This document shows, piece after piece, positions 9,268 to 17,395 of a DNA stretch of 64,000 nucleotides; the first letter of the stretch is position 1, and each line of letters begins with the position of its first letter. The notes beneath the pieces are model-generated. The model saw nothing but the letters and a program-made list of their open reading frames with translations, was not told the origin of the DNA and did no database searches. The DNA is from Nocardia arizonensis (GTDB taxonomy: Bacteria > Actinomycetota > Actinomycetes > Mycobacteriales > Mycobacteriaceae): the NCBI RefSeq assembly GCF_001310275.1, contig NZ_LGYZ01000088.1, positions 62,001 through 126,000 on the forward strand, in the 5' to 3' direction. The translations under genes and the position numbers were made by a program.

Positions 9268-10830
9268 GTGCAGCATCCGTGGGATCAACGCCTCGGTGTG
9301 TGGTGGATCGCGGAAGACCGACCCGAGCTACCAGCCATCGTCGAATCTCCCAGTGGCCGAACGCTGACCTTCGGTGAGCTGGCGGGTTCGGCGCACCGTA
9401 TCGCACACGGTCTGCGCGCACGTGGGATCGAGGCGGGCGACATCGTCGCCTACGCCCTGCCCAACGATGTCGACGCGGTCGTGTGGCAGCTCGCCACCTC
9501 CGAGATCGGACTGAGATACCTCGCGCTGAACCCGTCATTGTCGGAGGAGGAATTCGGCTCGATCCTCGAGCACTCCGGCGCCAAGGTGATGGTGACCCAT
9601 CCCGACTACGTCGAGCGGCTGGGTGATCTGAGCAGGCTCGACGCATTGACTACCTCGATCACGGTCGGCGACGCCGCCCCGGGCTTTCTCACCCAGGCCG
9701 AACTCGTCGCGGGCCGACCCGACACGCCCCCGATCGACCGCACCCTCGGCGGACCGATCCGCTACTCGTCCGGCACAACCGGCAAGCCCAAGGGCATCGT
9801 CCGCGCGACGCCGAAGATGGAACCGTCGGCTGCCGCCAATGCGATGAGTTCATTCGGCCGCGCCTTCAACTTCCTGCCCTTCGACGGGGTGCATCTGGTC
9901 TCGGCGGGCATGCATCACGGTGGATGTCAGGGCTTCTACCTCGGCGCGCTCAATGTCGGCCAAGCGCTGGCGATCATGGGTCGCTTCGACGCCGAACAGG
10001 CGCTGGCGAAGATCGAGAAGCACGCGGTGACCACCGCCTGCATGGTGCCCACCCAGTTCGTGCGGATGCTGCGCCTGCCCGAGGAAGTGCGCACTCGCTA
10101 CGACCTCAGCAGCCTGTCCTCTGTCGTGCACTCCGCCGCACCCTGTCCACTCCAGGTCAAGAAGGAGATGATGGACTGGTGGGGGCCGGTGCTGTGGGAG
10201 ACCTACGGCGGCATGGAAGGCGCGGCAACCATCGCCAAACCGCACCGATGGCTGGAAAGGCCCGGCACCGTGGGCAGGGCCGTTCGCGGCATGACGGTGA
10301 AAATCCTCGATGACAACGGCGCCGAGCTGCCCGCGGGCGAGATCGGCAACGTCTACCTGGAGCCGGTGGACGGACCGGGTTTCGAATACCGCGGCGACCC
10401 GGAACTCACCGAATCCGTGCATCGCGGTAAGGCATTCACCATCGGCGACATCGGCTACCTCGACGCCGACGGCTATCTGTTCATCCGCGACCGCGCCAAG
10501 GACATGATCATCAGCGGCGGTGTCAACATCTATCCGGCCGAAATCGAGGGCGTGCTGTCGAGCCACCCCGCCGTCGGTGACGTCGCGGTGATCGGCATCC
10601 CCGACCCCGAGTGGGGCGAGCAGGTCAAGGCCGTGGTGGAACTCGTGGACGGCGTCGTCGCATCGGACGCACTCGCCGCGGAACTGATCAGCTACAGCCA
10701 GACGCAGCTCGCGAACTACAAGAGCCCGAGAACGATCGAATTCGACCGTTTGCCACGTACCGAAGCAGGCAAGCTGCTCAAGCGCGTGATTCGAGAAAAG
10801 TACTGGTCCGCAAGCGGGCGAAACATCTAG
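9268..10830 (+). CDS. Acyl-CoA synthetase (FadD-type AMP-dependent ligase)
   Basis: A 520-residue adenylate-forming enzyme. The P-loop-like motif YSSGTTGKPKG, the adenine-pocket YGGMEG, the hinge region GDIGYLDADGYLFIRDRAKD, the IISGGVNIYPAEIE motif and a terminal lysine in TEAGKLLKR are all present, so activity is expected. It activates a carboxylic acid to its CoA thioester. GTG 9268 follows AAAGGGG. It begins a three-gene plus-strand run with the DUF35 protein and the SCP2-type thiolase. FadD17/FadD19-like roles in side-chain catabolism are plausible but not shown. Confidence 0.93.
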   Translation: MQHPWDQRLGVWWIAEDRPELPAIVESPSGRTLTFGELAGSAHRIAHGLRARGIEAGDIVAYALPNDVDAVVWQLATSEIGLRYLALNPSLSEEEFGSILEHSGAKVMVTHPDYVERLGDLSRLDALTTSITVGDAAPGFLTQAELVAGRPDTPPIDRTLGGPIRYSSGTTGKPKGIVRATPKMEPSAAANAMSSFGRAFNFLPFDGVHLVSAGMHHGGCQGFYLGALNVGQALAIMGRFDAEQALAKIEKHAVTTACMVPTQFVRMLRLPEEVRTRYDLSSLSSVVHSAAPCPLQVKKEMMDWWGPVLWETYGGMEGAATIAKPHRWLERPGTVGRAVRGMTVKILDDNGAELPAGEIGNVYLEPVDGPGFEYRGDPELTESVHRGKAFTIGDIGYLDADGYLFIRDRAKDMIISGGVNIYPAEIEGVLSSHPAVGDVAVIGIPDPEWGEQVKAVVELVDGVVASDALAAELISYSQTQLANYKSPRTIEFDRLPRTEAGKLLKRVIREKYWSASGRNI

Positions 10831-10844
10831 GAGGTCCGTCCACC

Positions 10845-11264
10845 GTGTCACATCAAGTCCCGATCGTCGACTATCTCGCGCTCGACGACAAACCACGTTT
10901 GATCGCCCAGGAATGCGACAACTGTGGCGCCAGATACTTCGAGCGCCGTAACGCCTGTGCCTCGTGTTTCACGACATCCTTCAGCCCCGCGGAGGTGCCG
11001 ACGACCGGCACCCTGAAGACATTCACCATTGTCTCGATGTCCGCGCCCGGCATTCCGGTGCCGTTCGTCGCGGGCGTTGTCGACTGTGCCGGAACGGCCG
11101 TACGCGCCAATATCGTCAACACCGAACCCACGGCGGATGCTATCCGGCTCGGGATGCCGTTGCGGCTGGTCACCTACAGCGTCGGCACCGATGACGACGG
11201 CATCGAGGCAATCGGCTTCGGTTTCGAGCCCTCCGAAACCCCTTCTGTGAACGGAGCGATCTGA
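10845..11264 (+). CDS. Zn-ribbon/OB-fold DUF35 protein
   Basis: A 139-residue protein with an N-terminal rubredoxin-like zinc ribbon (Cys24, Cys27, Cys38, Cys41) followed by an OB-fold with the segment PVPFVAGVVDCAGTAVRANI. DUF35 proteins bind and support thiolase-like partners. Known examples are the ChsH2 C-domain with the retro-aldolase Ltp2, and archaeal HMG-CoA synthase complexes. GTG 10845 has AGGAGG upstream. Its stop shares 1 nt with the start of the following SCP2-type thiolase, which strongly suggests a complex between the two products. Confidence 0.9.
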   Translation: MSHQVPIVDYLALDDKPRLIAQECDNCGARYFERRNACASCFTTSFSPAEVPTTGTLKTFTIVSMSAPGIPVPFVAGVVDCAGTAVRANIVNTEPTADAIRLGMPLRLVTYSVGTDDDGIEAIGFGFEPSETPSVNGAI

Positions 11265-12478
11265 TGTCGGCCGCTGTCTGGATCCTCGGAATCCACATGA
11301 CCAAGTTCGGTAAGCACCCGGACAAGGACGCCGTCGATCTCGGCGCCGAGGCCACGCTCGGCGCGTTGCGCGACGCGGACATCACCATGGACGCGATCGA
11401 TGTGATCGCGGCGGGCAACCTGATGGGCGCCCCCGGCTTCGGTCAGGCGCTGCAGAAGCAGGTCGGCCAGACCGGGATTCCGGTCTACAACGTCGCCAAC
11501 GCCTGCGCGACCGGTGCCACCGCGCTGCGCACCGCGATCATGGCGATCAAGGCGGGCGAGGCGAACTACGGCCTCGCGGTGGGTGTGGAGAAGCTCGCGG
11601 GCGCGGGCCTGCTCGGTGGCGGTGGCGCGAAGAAGAACGGGGGCAAGCACTACGCGCCCAAGGGCCGCTTCGGCGCCGTCGCCACGCTGGAGGGTCGGCT
11701 CGGCACCGAGTCGATGCCGGGCGTCTTCGCCCAGATCGGCATGGAGTACCTCCAGAATCGCGCCTTCGATGACAAGGCGTTCGAACTGTTCGCCAAGATC
11801 AGCGAGAAGAACCACGCGCACTCCACGCTGAATCCACTGGCTGCCTATACCAAGCGGATGTCACTCGAGCAGATCATGAACGACGTGATGATCGCCTACC
11901 CGAACACACGCTCGATGTGCTCGGCGAACTGTGACGGCGGCGCCGCCGCGGTGCTGGTCAGCGATGAAGTGCTGCGGACTCTTTCGCTCGAACAGCGCAA
12001 GCGCGCGGTGAAGATCTCGGCCTCGGTGCTCACCACCGACCCGTGGGAAGATGCCTGCCAGGTGTTGCCGAACGTCAATACCCTCACTCGGGCGGCGGCA
12101 CAGAAGGCCTACGAACAGGCCGGTGTCTCGCCATCGGACCTTGACCTGGTGGAACTGCACGACTGCTTCGCCACCGCCGAATTGGTGCATTACGACAACC
12201 TCGGCCTGTGCGAGCCCGGCAATGCCATCGACTTCTTCGAGTCCGGCGCCACCTGGCGTGACGGATCGACCCCGGTGAACGTTTCCGGTGGCCTCGAGTC
12301 GAAGGGCCACCCGATCGCGGCAACCGGTATCGCCAACGTCTGGGAGATCGCGCACCATCTGCGGGGCGAAGCGGGCGAACGTCAGATCGAGGGCGCGAAG
12401 GTGGGTCTCGCCCATGTGATCGGTCTCGGATCCGCCTGCGGCGTACACATTCTGGAGAAGGCCGCCATCCCGGTCTGA
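11264..12478 (+). CDS. SCP2-type thiolase / lipid-transfer protein family
   Basis: A 404-residue non-decarboxylating thiolase-fold protein. The acylation cysteine is Cys81 in NACATGATAL. HDCFATAE supplies the His of the HxxF-type motif, and GGLESKGHPIAATG contains the second catalytic His. Retention of Cys81 favours true thiolysis over the Ltp2-type retro-aldol reaction. Translation is coupled to the DUF35 gene by a 1-nt stop/start overlap. The likely role is the last, chain-shortening step of side-chain oxidation, releasing acetyl- or propionyl-CoA. Confidence 0.9.
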   Translation: MSAAVWILGIHMTKFGKHPDKDAVDLGAEATLGALRDADITMDAIDVIAAGNLMGAPGFGQALQKQVGQTGIPVYNVANACATGATALRTAIMAIKAGEANYGLAVGVEKLAGAGLLGGGGAKKNGGKHYAPKGRFGAVATLEGRLGTESMPGVFAQIGMEYLQNRAFDDKAFELFAKISEKNHAHSTLNPLAAYTKRMSLEQIMNDVMIAYPNTRSMCSANCDGGAAAVLVSDEVLRTLSLEQRKRAVKISASVLTTDPWEDACQVLPNVNTLTRAAAQKAYEQAGVSPSDLDLVELHDCFATAELVHYDNLGLCEPGNAIDFFESGATWRDGSTPVNVSGGLESKGHPIAATGIANVWEIAHHLRGEAGERQIEGAKVGLAHVIGLGSACGVHILEKAAIPV

Positions 12479-12496
12479 GCCACCGATATACCCGAA

Positions 12497-12535
12497 CACA
12501 GGTGGGGTTCACCGTCAGGGTGAACCCCACCTGTG
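12497..12535. terminator. Bidirectional hairpin terminator
   Basis: A perfect 17-bp stem (12497-12513 with 12519-12535) around a 5-nt loop, followed by TTTCT. It sits between convergent genes ending at 12478 (+) and 12613 (-). Confidence 0.85.
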
Positions 12536-12612
12536 TTTCTCGTACGGACCCGGACCACGCTGCGCCAGTGCCGCTTTCATCTCGGAACCCGGCTACGGCA
12601 CGGTGAGACGCG

Positions 12613-13380
12613 TCAGCGGGGGGCCATCCGTATCGCCCCGTCGAGTCGGATGGTCTCGCCGTTGACGAACGGGTTCTCGATCAAGCTGACGGCCATATGC
12701 GCGAAGTCGGCCGGATCACCCAGTCGCTTGGGATGCGGAATGGCGGCGGCCAGACCCTCCCGGATATCAGGACGAAGCCGCGCGAGCATCGCGGTGTCGA
12801 AGGTGCCGGGGGCGATGGTATTCACGCGGATCTGCGAGGAGGCCAGATCGCGCGCCGCGACCAGCGTGATGCCGTGCACGCCTGCCTTCGCGGCAGTGTA
12901 GGACGTCTGGCCGATCTGGCCGTCGAAGGCGGCGACCGAAGAGGTCATCACGATCGCGCCGCGGTCGCCGCCGAGCAGTTCGTTCAGTGCCATGCGCGCC
13001 GCCGAGAGCCGCAATACGTTGTAGGTGCCGATCAGGTTGACCCGGATCACCTCGGTGAAAGTGTCGATATCGGCGGGTCGTTTGTCCGCGTCGATGATGC
13101 GCAGCCGATCGCCGCCCCTGCCCGCGCAGTGCACGACCGCGCGCAGCGGGCCTGCTTGCGTCGCGGCGTCGAGCGCCGCGTTCACCGCGTCGGTATCGGT
13201 GATGTCCGCCGGGACGAACCGGGCGCGCTCGCCGAGTTCCTCGGCCACCGTCGCACCCGCGGAGCCGGGCAGATCGACGAGGACGACCGATGCGCCAAGT
13301 TCGACCAGCCGGGTGGCAGTGGCGTGGCCGAGACCGGAGGACGCTCCGGTCACCAGCGCTGAGATTCCGTCTATCCGCAC
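12613..13380 (-). CDS. SDR, HSD17B10/3-hydroxyacyl-CoA dehydrogenase type II-like
   Basis: A 255-residue SDR matching the length of type II 3-hydroxyacyl-CoA dehydrogenase. TGASSGLG binds the dinucleotide, HCAGRGG replaces NNAG, the catalytic set lies in TSSVAAFDGQIGQTSYTAAK, and the C-terminus has FVNGETIRLDGAIRM. It should oxidise (3S)-hydroxyacyl-CoA with NAD+. GTG 13380 is preceded by AGGAG. It is the last gene of a minus-strand operon with a thiolase and an acyl-CoA dehydrogenase, a compact beta-oxidation set. Confidence 0.88.
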   Translation of the reverse strand: MRIDGISALVTGASSGLGHATATRLVELGASVVLVDLPGSAGATVAEELGERARFVPADITDTDAVNAALDAATQAGPLRAVVHCAGRGGDRLRIIDADKRPADIDTFTEVIRVNLIGTYNVLRLSAARMALNELLGGDRGAIVMTSSVAAFDGQIGQTSYTAAKAGVHGITLVAARDLASSQIRVNTIAPGTFDTAMLARLRPDIREGLAAAIPHPKRLGDPADFAHMAVSLIENPFVNGETIRLDGAIRMAPR

Positions 13381-13436
13381 GGTGCATTCTCCTCATGTGT
13401 TTTCGTTGTCCGACGCGATGACTCGCTCGAGTCGAG

Positions 13437-14585
13437 TCACAGCCCGAGAGACTTGGCGATGATCGATTTCATGACCTCGCTGGTGCCGCCATAGATCCGC
13501 GAAACTCGTGCGTCGGCGTAGAGCCGGGCGATGGGCAGTTCGGTGATGTAGCCGTAGCCGCCGAACAATTGCAGGCAACGGTCGATGGCTCGGCCCTGCA
13601 TCTCGGTGCAGAACAATTTGGTTCTGGCCGCATCCGCCGAATCGAGCTCCCCCGCTACCAGTTCGATGACAGCGTGGTCGATCATCGCCTGCGCCGCTTC
13701 GACTTCCGCGCTAACGGCCGCCAACTCGAATTTGGTGTTCTGGAATTCGGCGACCCGGGTCCCGAATACGGTGCGTTCGCGCACGTAGTCGATGGTGAGA
13801 TCGACCGCGGCACGGGCCTGGGCGACCGCGCCGACGGCGATGGCGAGCCGTTCCTGCGCCAGGTTGTGACCGAGGTAGGAGAATCCGGCGTCCCGCTCGC
13901 CGAGCAGGTTCGCCACCGGCACCCGCACGTCGGTGAATGTCAGCTCGACGGTGTCCTGCACGTGCAGCCCGAGCTTGTCGAGTCGGCGGCCCTTGTCGAA
14001 CCCCGGAGTACCCGCCTCCACGACGATCAGCGAAAGCCCGGCCCGGCGGTTGACGGGATCGGTGCTGGTGCGCGCGAGCACGATCACCAGGTCGGCAAGA
14101 CCGCCGCCGGTGATGAAAGTCTTGGCGCCGTTGATCACGTAGTGGTCCCCCTCGCGCACGGCGGTGGTCCGCACACCGGCCAGATCCGAACCGGTGCCCG
14201 GTTCGGTCATGGCGATCGCGGTGAGCAGCTCACCGGAGGCGATGCCGGGAAGCCAACGCGCACGCTGCTCGGGATTGCTGTACTCCAAGAAATAGGGCGC
14301 TATGACGTCGAGTTGGGTACGCAGCGTTCCCAGCGTCACCCCGGCACGCGCCGCCTCCTCCTGCACGATCTGGTTGTAGCGATAGTCGCGGATCCCGACG
14401 CCGCCGTACTCCGGCTCGATCGCCATGCCCTGAACGCCGAGCGCGGCGATCTCGGTGAAGAAGCTACGCGGAACCGCGCCCGCGGCGAGCCATCCGAGAT
14501 ACTCGGGAACGACTTTGCGCTCGAGGAATCGGCGCAGATTCGCGCGGAATTCCTCGTGGGTCTCATCGAACAGTGTCCTGCGCAC
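13437..14585 (-). CDS. Acyl-CoA dehydrogenase
   Basis: A 382-residue single-domain flavoenzyme. AMTEPGTGSDLAG binds FAD and substrate. QLFGGYGYITELPIAR and RIYGGTSEVMK form the C-terminal helical region. The residue usually acting as base in medium-chain enzymes is Gly here (IYGGT). Glu245 in HNLAQERLAIA occupies the position used by long-chain and isovaleryl-CoA dehydrogenases, so the enzyme is probably active on longer or branched acyl groups. GTG 14585 lies 3 nt after the thiolase stop. Confidence 0.93.
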   Translation of the reverse strand: MRRTLFDETHEEFRANLRRFLERKVVPEYLGWLAAGAVPRSFFTEIAALGVQGMAIEPEYGGVGIRDYRYNQIVQEEAARAGVTLGTLRTQLDVIAPYFLEYSNPEQRARWLPGIASGELLTAIAMTEPGTGSDLAGVRTTAVREGDHYVINGAKTFITGGGLADLVIVLARTSTDPVNRRAGLSLIVVEAGTPGFDKGRRLDKLGLHVQDTVELTFTDVRVPVANLLGERDAGFSYLGHNLAQERLAIAVGAVAQARAAVDLTIDYVRERTVFGTRVAEFQNTKFELAAVSAEVEAAQAMIDHAVIELVAGELDSADAARTKLFCTEMQGRAIDRCLQLFGGYGYITELPIARLYADARVSRIYGGTSEVMKSIIAKSLGL

Positions 14586-14588
14586 CGT

Positions 14589-15734
14589 CTACCCCACCAG
14601 CTCGACAAGTGTCGCGTTGGCGGTGCCGCCGCCCTCGCACATCGTCTGCAATCCGTACCGCAATCCCTTGTCACGCATGTGATAGAGCATGCGAGTCATC
14701 AGGATCGCCCCCGATGCCCCCAGCGGGTGACCGACCGCGATCGCACCGCCGAGCGGGTTGAGCTTGGCCTCGTCGATGCCGAGTTCACGCTGGCAGGCCA
14801 TCGGTACCACGGCGAATGCCTCGTTCACCTCGAATACGCCGATCTCGTCGATGCCGACATCCGCCTTCCGCAACAACTTCTCGGTGGCCGGGATCGGTGC
14901 GGTCAGCATGAGAACCGGATCGGCCCCACAGGCGACACCGGTGTGGTAGCGAGCCAGCGGGGTCAGTCCCAGTTCGATCGCCCGCTCACTCGTGGTGACC
15001 AGCAGCGCCGCCGCGCCATCGGAGATCTGCGACGAATTGCCCGCGTGCACCAGGCCGTTCGCGGTGAAGGAGGGCTTCAGCCCGGCCAGACTCGCCACGC
15101 TTGTGCCGCGTCGCACTCCCTCGTCCACCGTGAACGGCCCCGCGGCCGTCTCGATCGGCACGATCTGATCGGCGAAGGCTCCGCCGTCGATCGCCGCCGC
15201 CGCCAGTTCGTGGGATCGGGCCGCAAACGCATCGACATCCTCGCGACCCAACCCCCATCCGCGCGCGATCGCCTCGGCGCTGAGCCCCTGGTTGAACGAG
15301 AAGTTGTCGTATCGCTCGGAAACCCGCGGGCCATAAGGAAATCCGGTCTTTCGAGCCGCTCCGAGCGGCACCCGGCTCATCGTCTCGACACCGCCTGCCA
15401 CGACCAGGTCGTACGCACCGCCGCCGACGGCGTGCGCCGCGAAGTCCAGGGCCTGCTGGCTCGACCCGCAGGCGCGGTTGACCGTGACACCGGGGATCGA
15501 TTCCGGCCATCCCGCCGCCAGCACGGCGAACCGCGCGATATTGCTCGACTGATCACCGATCTGGGTGACACATCCCCAGATCACATCATCGATGAGTCCC
15601 GGATCCAGCCCGTTCCGTGTGACCAGCGCGCCGAGTACTTCGGCGGACAGGTCCACCGCGTGCACGTCCGCCAAAGCCTTGCCGCGTCTACCGATCGGAC
15701 TCCGCACCGCGTCGACAATTACCACATCACGCAT
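14589..15734 (-). CDS. Acetyl-CoA acetyltransferase (FadA5-like thiolase)
   Basis: A 381-residue thiolase with the acylation cysteine Cys89 in NRACGSS, VFEVNEAFA, the histidine motif GGAIAVGHPLGASGA and the second cysteine in TMCEGGG. All catalytic parts are intact. It performs the thiolytic step that releases acetyl-CoA. ATG 15734 has AGGAAG upstream, and AT-rich operator site 3 lies 50-65 nt further up. It is the promoter-proximal gene of the thiolase, acyl-CoA dehydrogenase and SDR operon. Confidence 0.94.
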   Translation of the reverse strand: MRDVVIVDAVRSPIGRRGKALADVHAVDLSAEVLGALVTRNGLDPGLIDDVIWGCVTQIGDQSSNIARFAVLAAGWPESIPGVTVNRACGSSQQALDFAAHAVGGGAYDLVVAGGVETMSRVPLGAARKTGFPYGPRVSERYDNFSFNQGLSAEAIARGWGLGREDVDAFAARSHELAAAAIDGGAFADQIVPIETAAGPFTVDEGVRRGTSVASLAGLKPSFTANGLVHAGNSSQISDGAAALLVTTSERAIELGLTPLARYHTGVACGADPVLMLTAPIPATEKLLRKADVGIDEIGVFEVNEAFAVVPMACQRELGIDEAKLNPLGGAIAVGHPLGASGAILMTRMLYHMRDKGLRYGLQTMCEGGGTANATLVELVG

Positions 15735-15781
15735 ACTTCCTCAGCTCCTACGGCACGTACACAGCAACCAGTATAAAGGTA

Positions 15782-15797
15782 ACTCTTTTAACTATTA
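15782..15797. promoter_or_regulatory. AT-rich operator site 3
   Basis: The minus strand reads TAATAGTTAAAAGAGT, matching 12 of 16 bases of AAATAGTTAACTGATT. The overlapping AACTATTAGTT (15790-15800) is a further inverted repeat. It precedes the thiolase operon read leftwards. Confidence 0.45.
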
Positions 15798-15885
15798 GTT
15801 AGGATAATAAGCACTGTCGAGACCGAGTGAGACCGCTCACCGAGTGTCGCGGCCGCCACGGTGCCAGAGCGAGACACCTTGCACA

Positions 15886-16920
15886 TCAGGCGATCTCGTC
15901 GACAAGGCCCCAGTCCCGTGCGGTGGCGGCATCGATTCCGGTGCCCGTCAATCCAAGCCAGGCGGTACGCCACCGGCCGATCCTGCGAGTGATACTCACC
16001 GTGCCGCCCGCGCCCGGGATCAGTCCCATCCCCACCTCGGGCAGGCTGAACACGGTGCCGGGAGCTGAACTCACCTGGCCGGCGAATGCGGGAATCTCGA
16101 GGCCCGCGCCGACGCACGCACCATGGACGCGAACTTTCGCCCGGTCGCGCAGGCGATACAGGAGCCATCCCGGATGACGTTGCAGGCGAACGAAATACGC
16201 GGCCGCATAGTCGATGGCCGTACCGAATTCCGCGATATCACCACCGGCGCAGAAGACCGGCCCGGACCCAGCGAGTTCCACGGTCAACGCGGGATCGGCG
16301 ACCGCGATCTCCAATGCCTCGACCAATTGCTCTCGAAGGAGCCCATCCATCGCGTTGCGTCGCGAAGGCCGGTTCAGTTCGATGTGCAGCACTTGGGCGT
16401 CGCGGCGGACGCGCACCCGATCAACTCCGCCGTCCGGGATCACGCGCGGCCCCCGCGCCCGCACCCAGGCGCCGATCTCTCGGCCGGACAGCAGCATCGA
16501 GTACGCCGCCGCCTCGGCGTGCAAACCGTTGCGCACGTCGAGGCGCGCGGTCGCGCGCAACACGTGCGCGAAGGTGAGCGCCGCCATCGGATTCCGGTTG
16601 ACCGAGTCGGCGACCGCGTCGACTGCCTCGACCACATCGGGCACCGCGACCAACGGCCGGTACGCGGGAGTGTCCACCGACTCGATCAGGGTGAGATCGA
16701 GGTCGTCCACCAGATCGCCCACGGGTCCGGCGACGCCGGTCCCGGCGACCCCGATCGTCACCGCCGGACAGTCACGCAGTAACCGGGCCGCGGCGGCGAC
16801 CTGCGCCGCACTCGCCTCCTCGGTCAGATCGAGGATGACCAACGGACGAGTGGGCACCCCCTCGCCGTCCAACTCCGGATCGAAGGCGAGTCCGCGAGCC
16901 ATCTCGCCGACCGATATCAC
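15886..16920 (-). CDS. Crotonase-family protein with N-terminal extension and altered active site
   Basis: A 344-residue protein. About 150 N-terminal residues (start VISVGEMARGLAFDPELDG) precede the crotonase core with PSRRNAMDGL, SGPVFCAGGDIAEFG, VHGACVGAGLEIPAFAG and SLPEVGMGLIPGAGGT. The first catalytic Glu (in SLPEVG) is present. The position of the second Glu, normally in the xxMExVLTG helix, reads TAWLGLTG, so it is missing. Hydratase activity is thus doubtful and isomerase or other chemistry is possible. GTG 16920 overlaps the stop of the upstream small gene by 4 nt (GTGA), implying coupling. Confidence 0.8.
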   Translation of the reverse strand: MISVGEMARGLAFDPELDGEGVPTRPLVILDLTEEASAAQVAAAARLLRDCPAVTIGVAGTGVAGPVGDLVDDLDLTLIESVDTPAYRPLVAVPDVVEAVDAVADSVNRNPMAALTFAHVLRATARLDVRNGLHAEAAAYSMLLSGREIGAWVRARGPRVIPDGGVDRVRVRRDAQVLHIELNRPSRRNAMDGLLREQLVEALEIAVADPALTVELAGSGPVFCAGGDIAEFGTAIDYAAAYFVRLQRHPGWLLYRLRDRAKVRVHGACVGAGLEIPAFAGQVSSAPGTVFSLPEVGMGLIPGAGGTVSITRRIGRWRTAWLGLTGTGIDAATARDWGLVDEIA

Positions 16921-17228
16921 GGATCGACCTCCACCCCGGGAACGATGGTGCCGCACACCGGGTCGAAGCCTGGTTCGACCACGAACGCGCCACCCTTCGA
17001 ACGAGGCACGTATACGCAGTTGCCGGCGCCGAGGCCGCCCGCGATCTGCCCGTCCTTGTCGAACGACATCGACTCGCCGAGGCCGGCAACACCGCCGGAT
17101 CCGATCGCGGCTCGAGCAGCCATCGCCGCGGACGGCGCGAGACGGGCCTTGAGGCCCTGCTCCACGGCCACCACCGCGATTGTCATCCTTCGCACCGACA
17201 ACCCCTGACTGACGACTGGGCGAATCAC
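16917..17228 (-). CDS. Small protein of unknown function coupled to the crotonase
   Basis: About 103 residues that I do not recognise. The C half is Gly-rich (AIGSGGVAGLGESMSF, GGLGAGNCVYVPRSKGG, DPVCGTIVPGVEVDP) with two cysteines. GTG 17228 is chosen because GGAAGG lies 6-8 nt upstream. GTG 17237 and ATG about 17186 are alternatives. The GTGA overlap with the crotonase and the operator just upstream argue that it is a real first gene of a two-gene operon. No signal peptide or membrane segment is evident. Confidence 0.5.
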   Translation of the reverse strand: MIRPVVSQGLSVRRMTIAVVAVEQGLKARLAPSAAMAARAAIGSGGVAGLGESMSFDKDGQIAGGLGAGNCVYVPRSKGGAFVVEPGFDPVCGTIVPGVEVDP

Positions 17229-17250
17229 ACCCAGCACCTTCCATTGGGTA

Positions 17251-17266
17251 AATAAGATAACTAATT
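17251..17266. promoter_or_regulatory. AT-rich operator site 4
   Basis: AATAAGATAACTAATT matches the island motif at 12 of 16 positions. It is immediately upstream of the minus-strand small gene/crotonase pair. Confidence 0.5.
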
Positions 17267-17341
17267 AGTCCGAACGGGTCAACGGGCCCGCAATGCGGCG
17301 GAAGGCTATCGGTTCACCGATGCATGGTGTTTAATTATAGA

Positions 17342-17357
17342 AAATAGTTAACTGATT
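17342..17357. promoter_or_regulatory. AT-rich operator site 5 (best match)
   Basis: AAATAGTTAACTGATT has the palindromic core GTTAAC. It lies 39 nt upstream of the mycofactocin-type SDR gene. Sites 4 and 5 bracket a divergent promoter region of about 75 nt, as expected if one repressor controls both directions. Confidence 0.55.
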
Positions 17358-17395
17358 GACGCCCGACCTCGGGCGCACGGAAGCTAGGAGCACCC

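Noticed and set aside
11264..12478. Ltp2-type retro-aldolase
   Set aside because: The thiolase nucleophile Cys81 and both His motifs are present, so thiolase is the simpler call.
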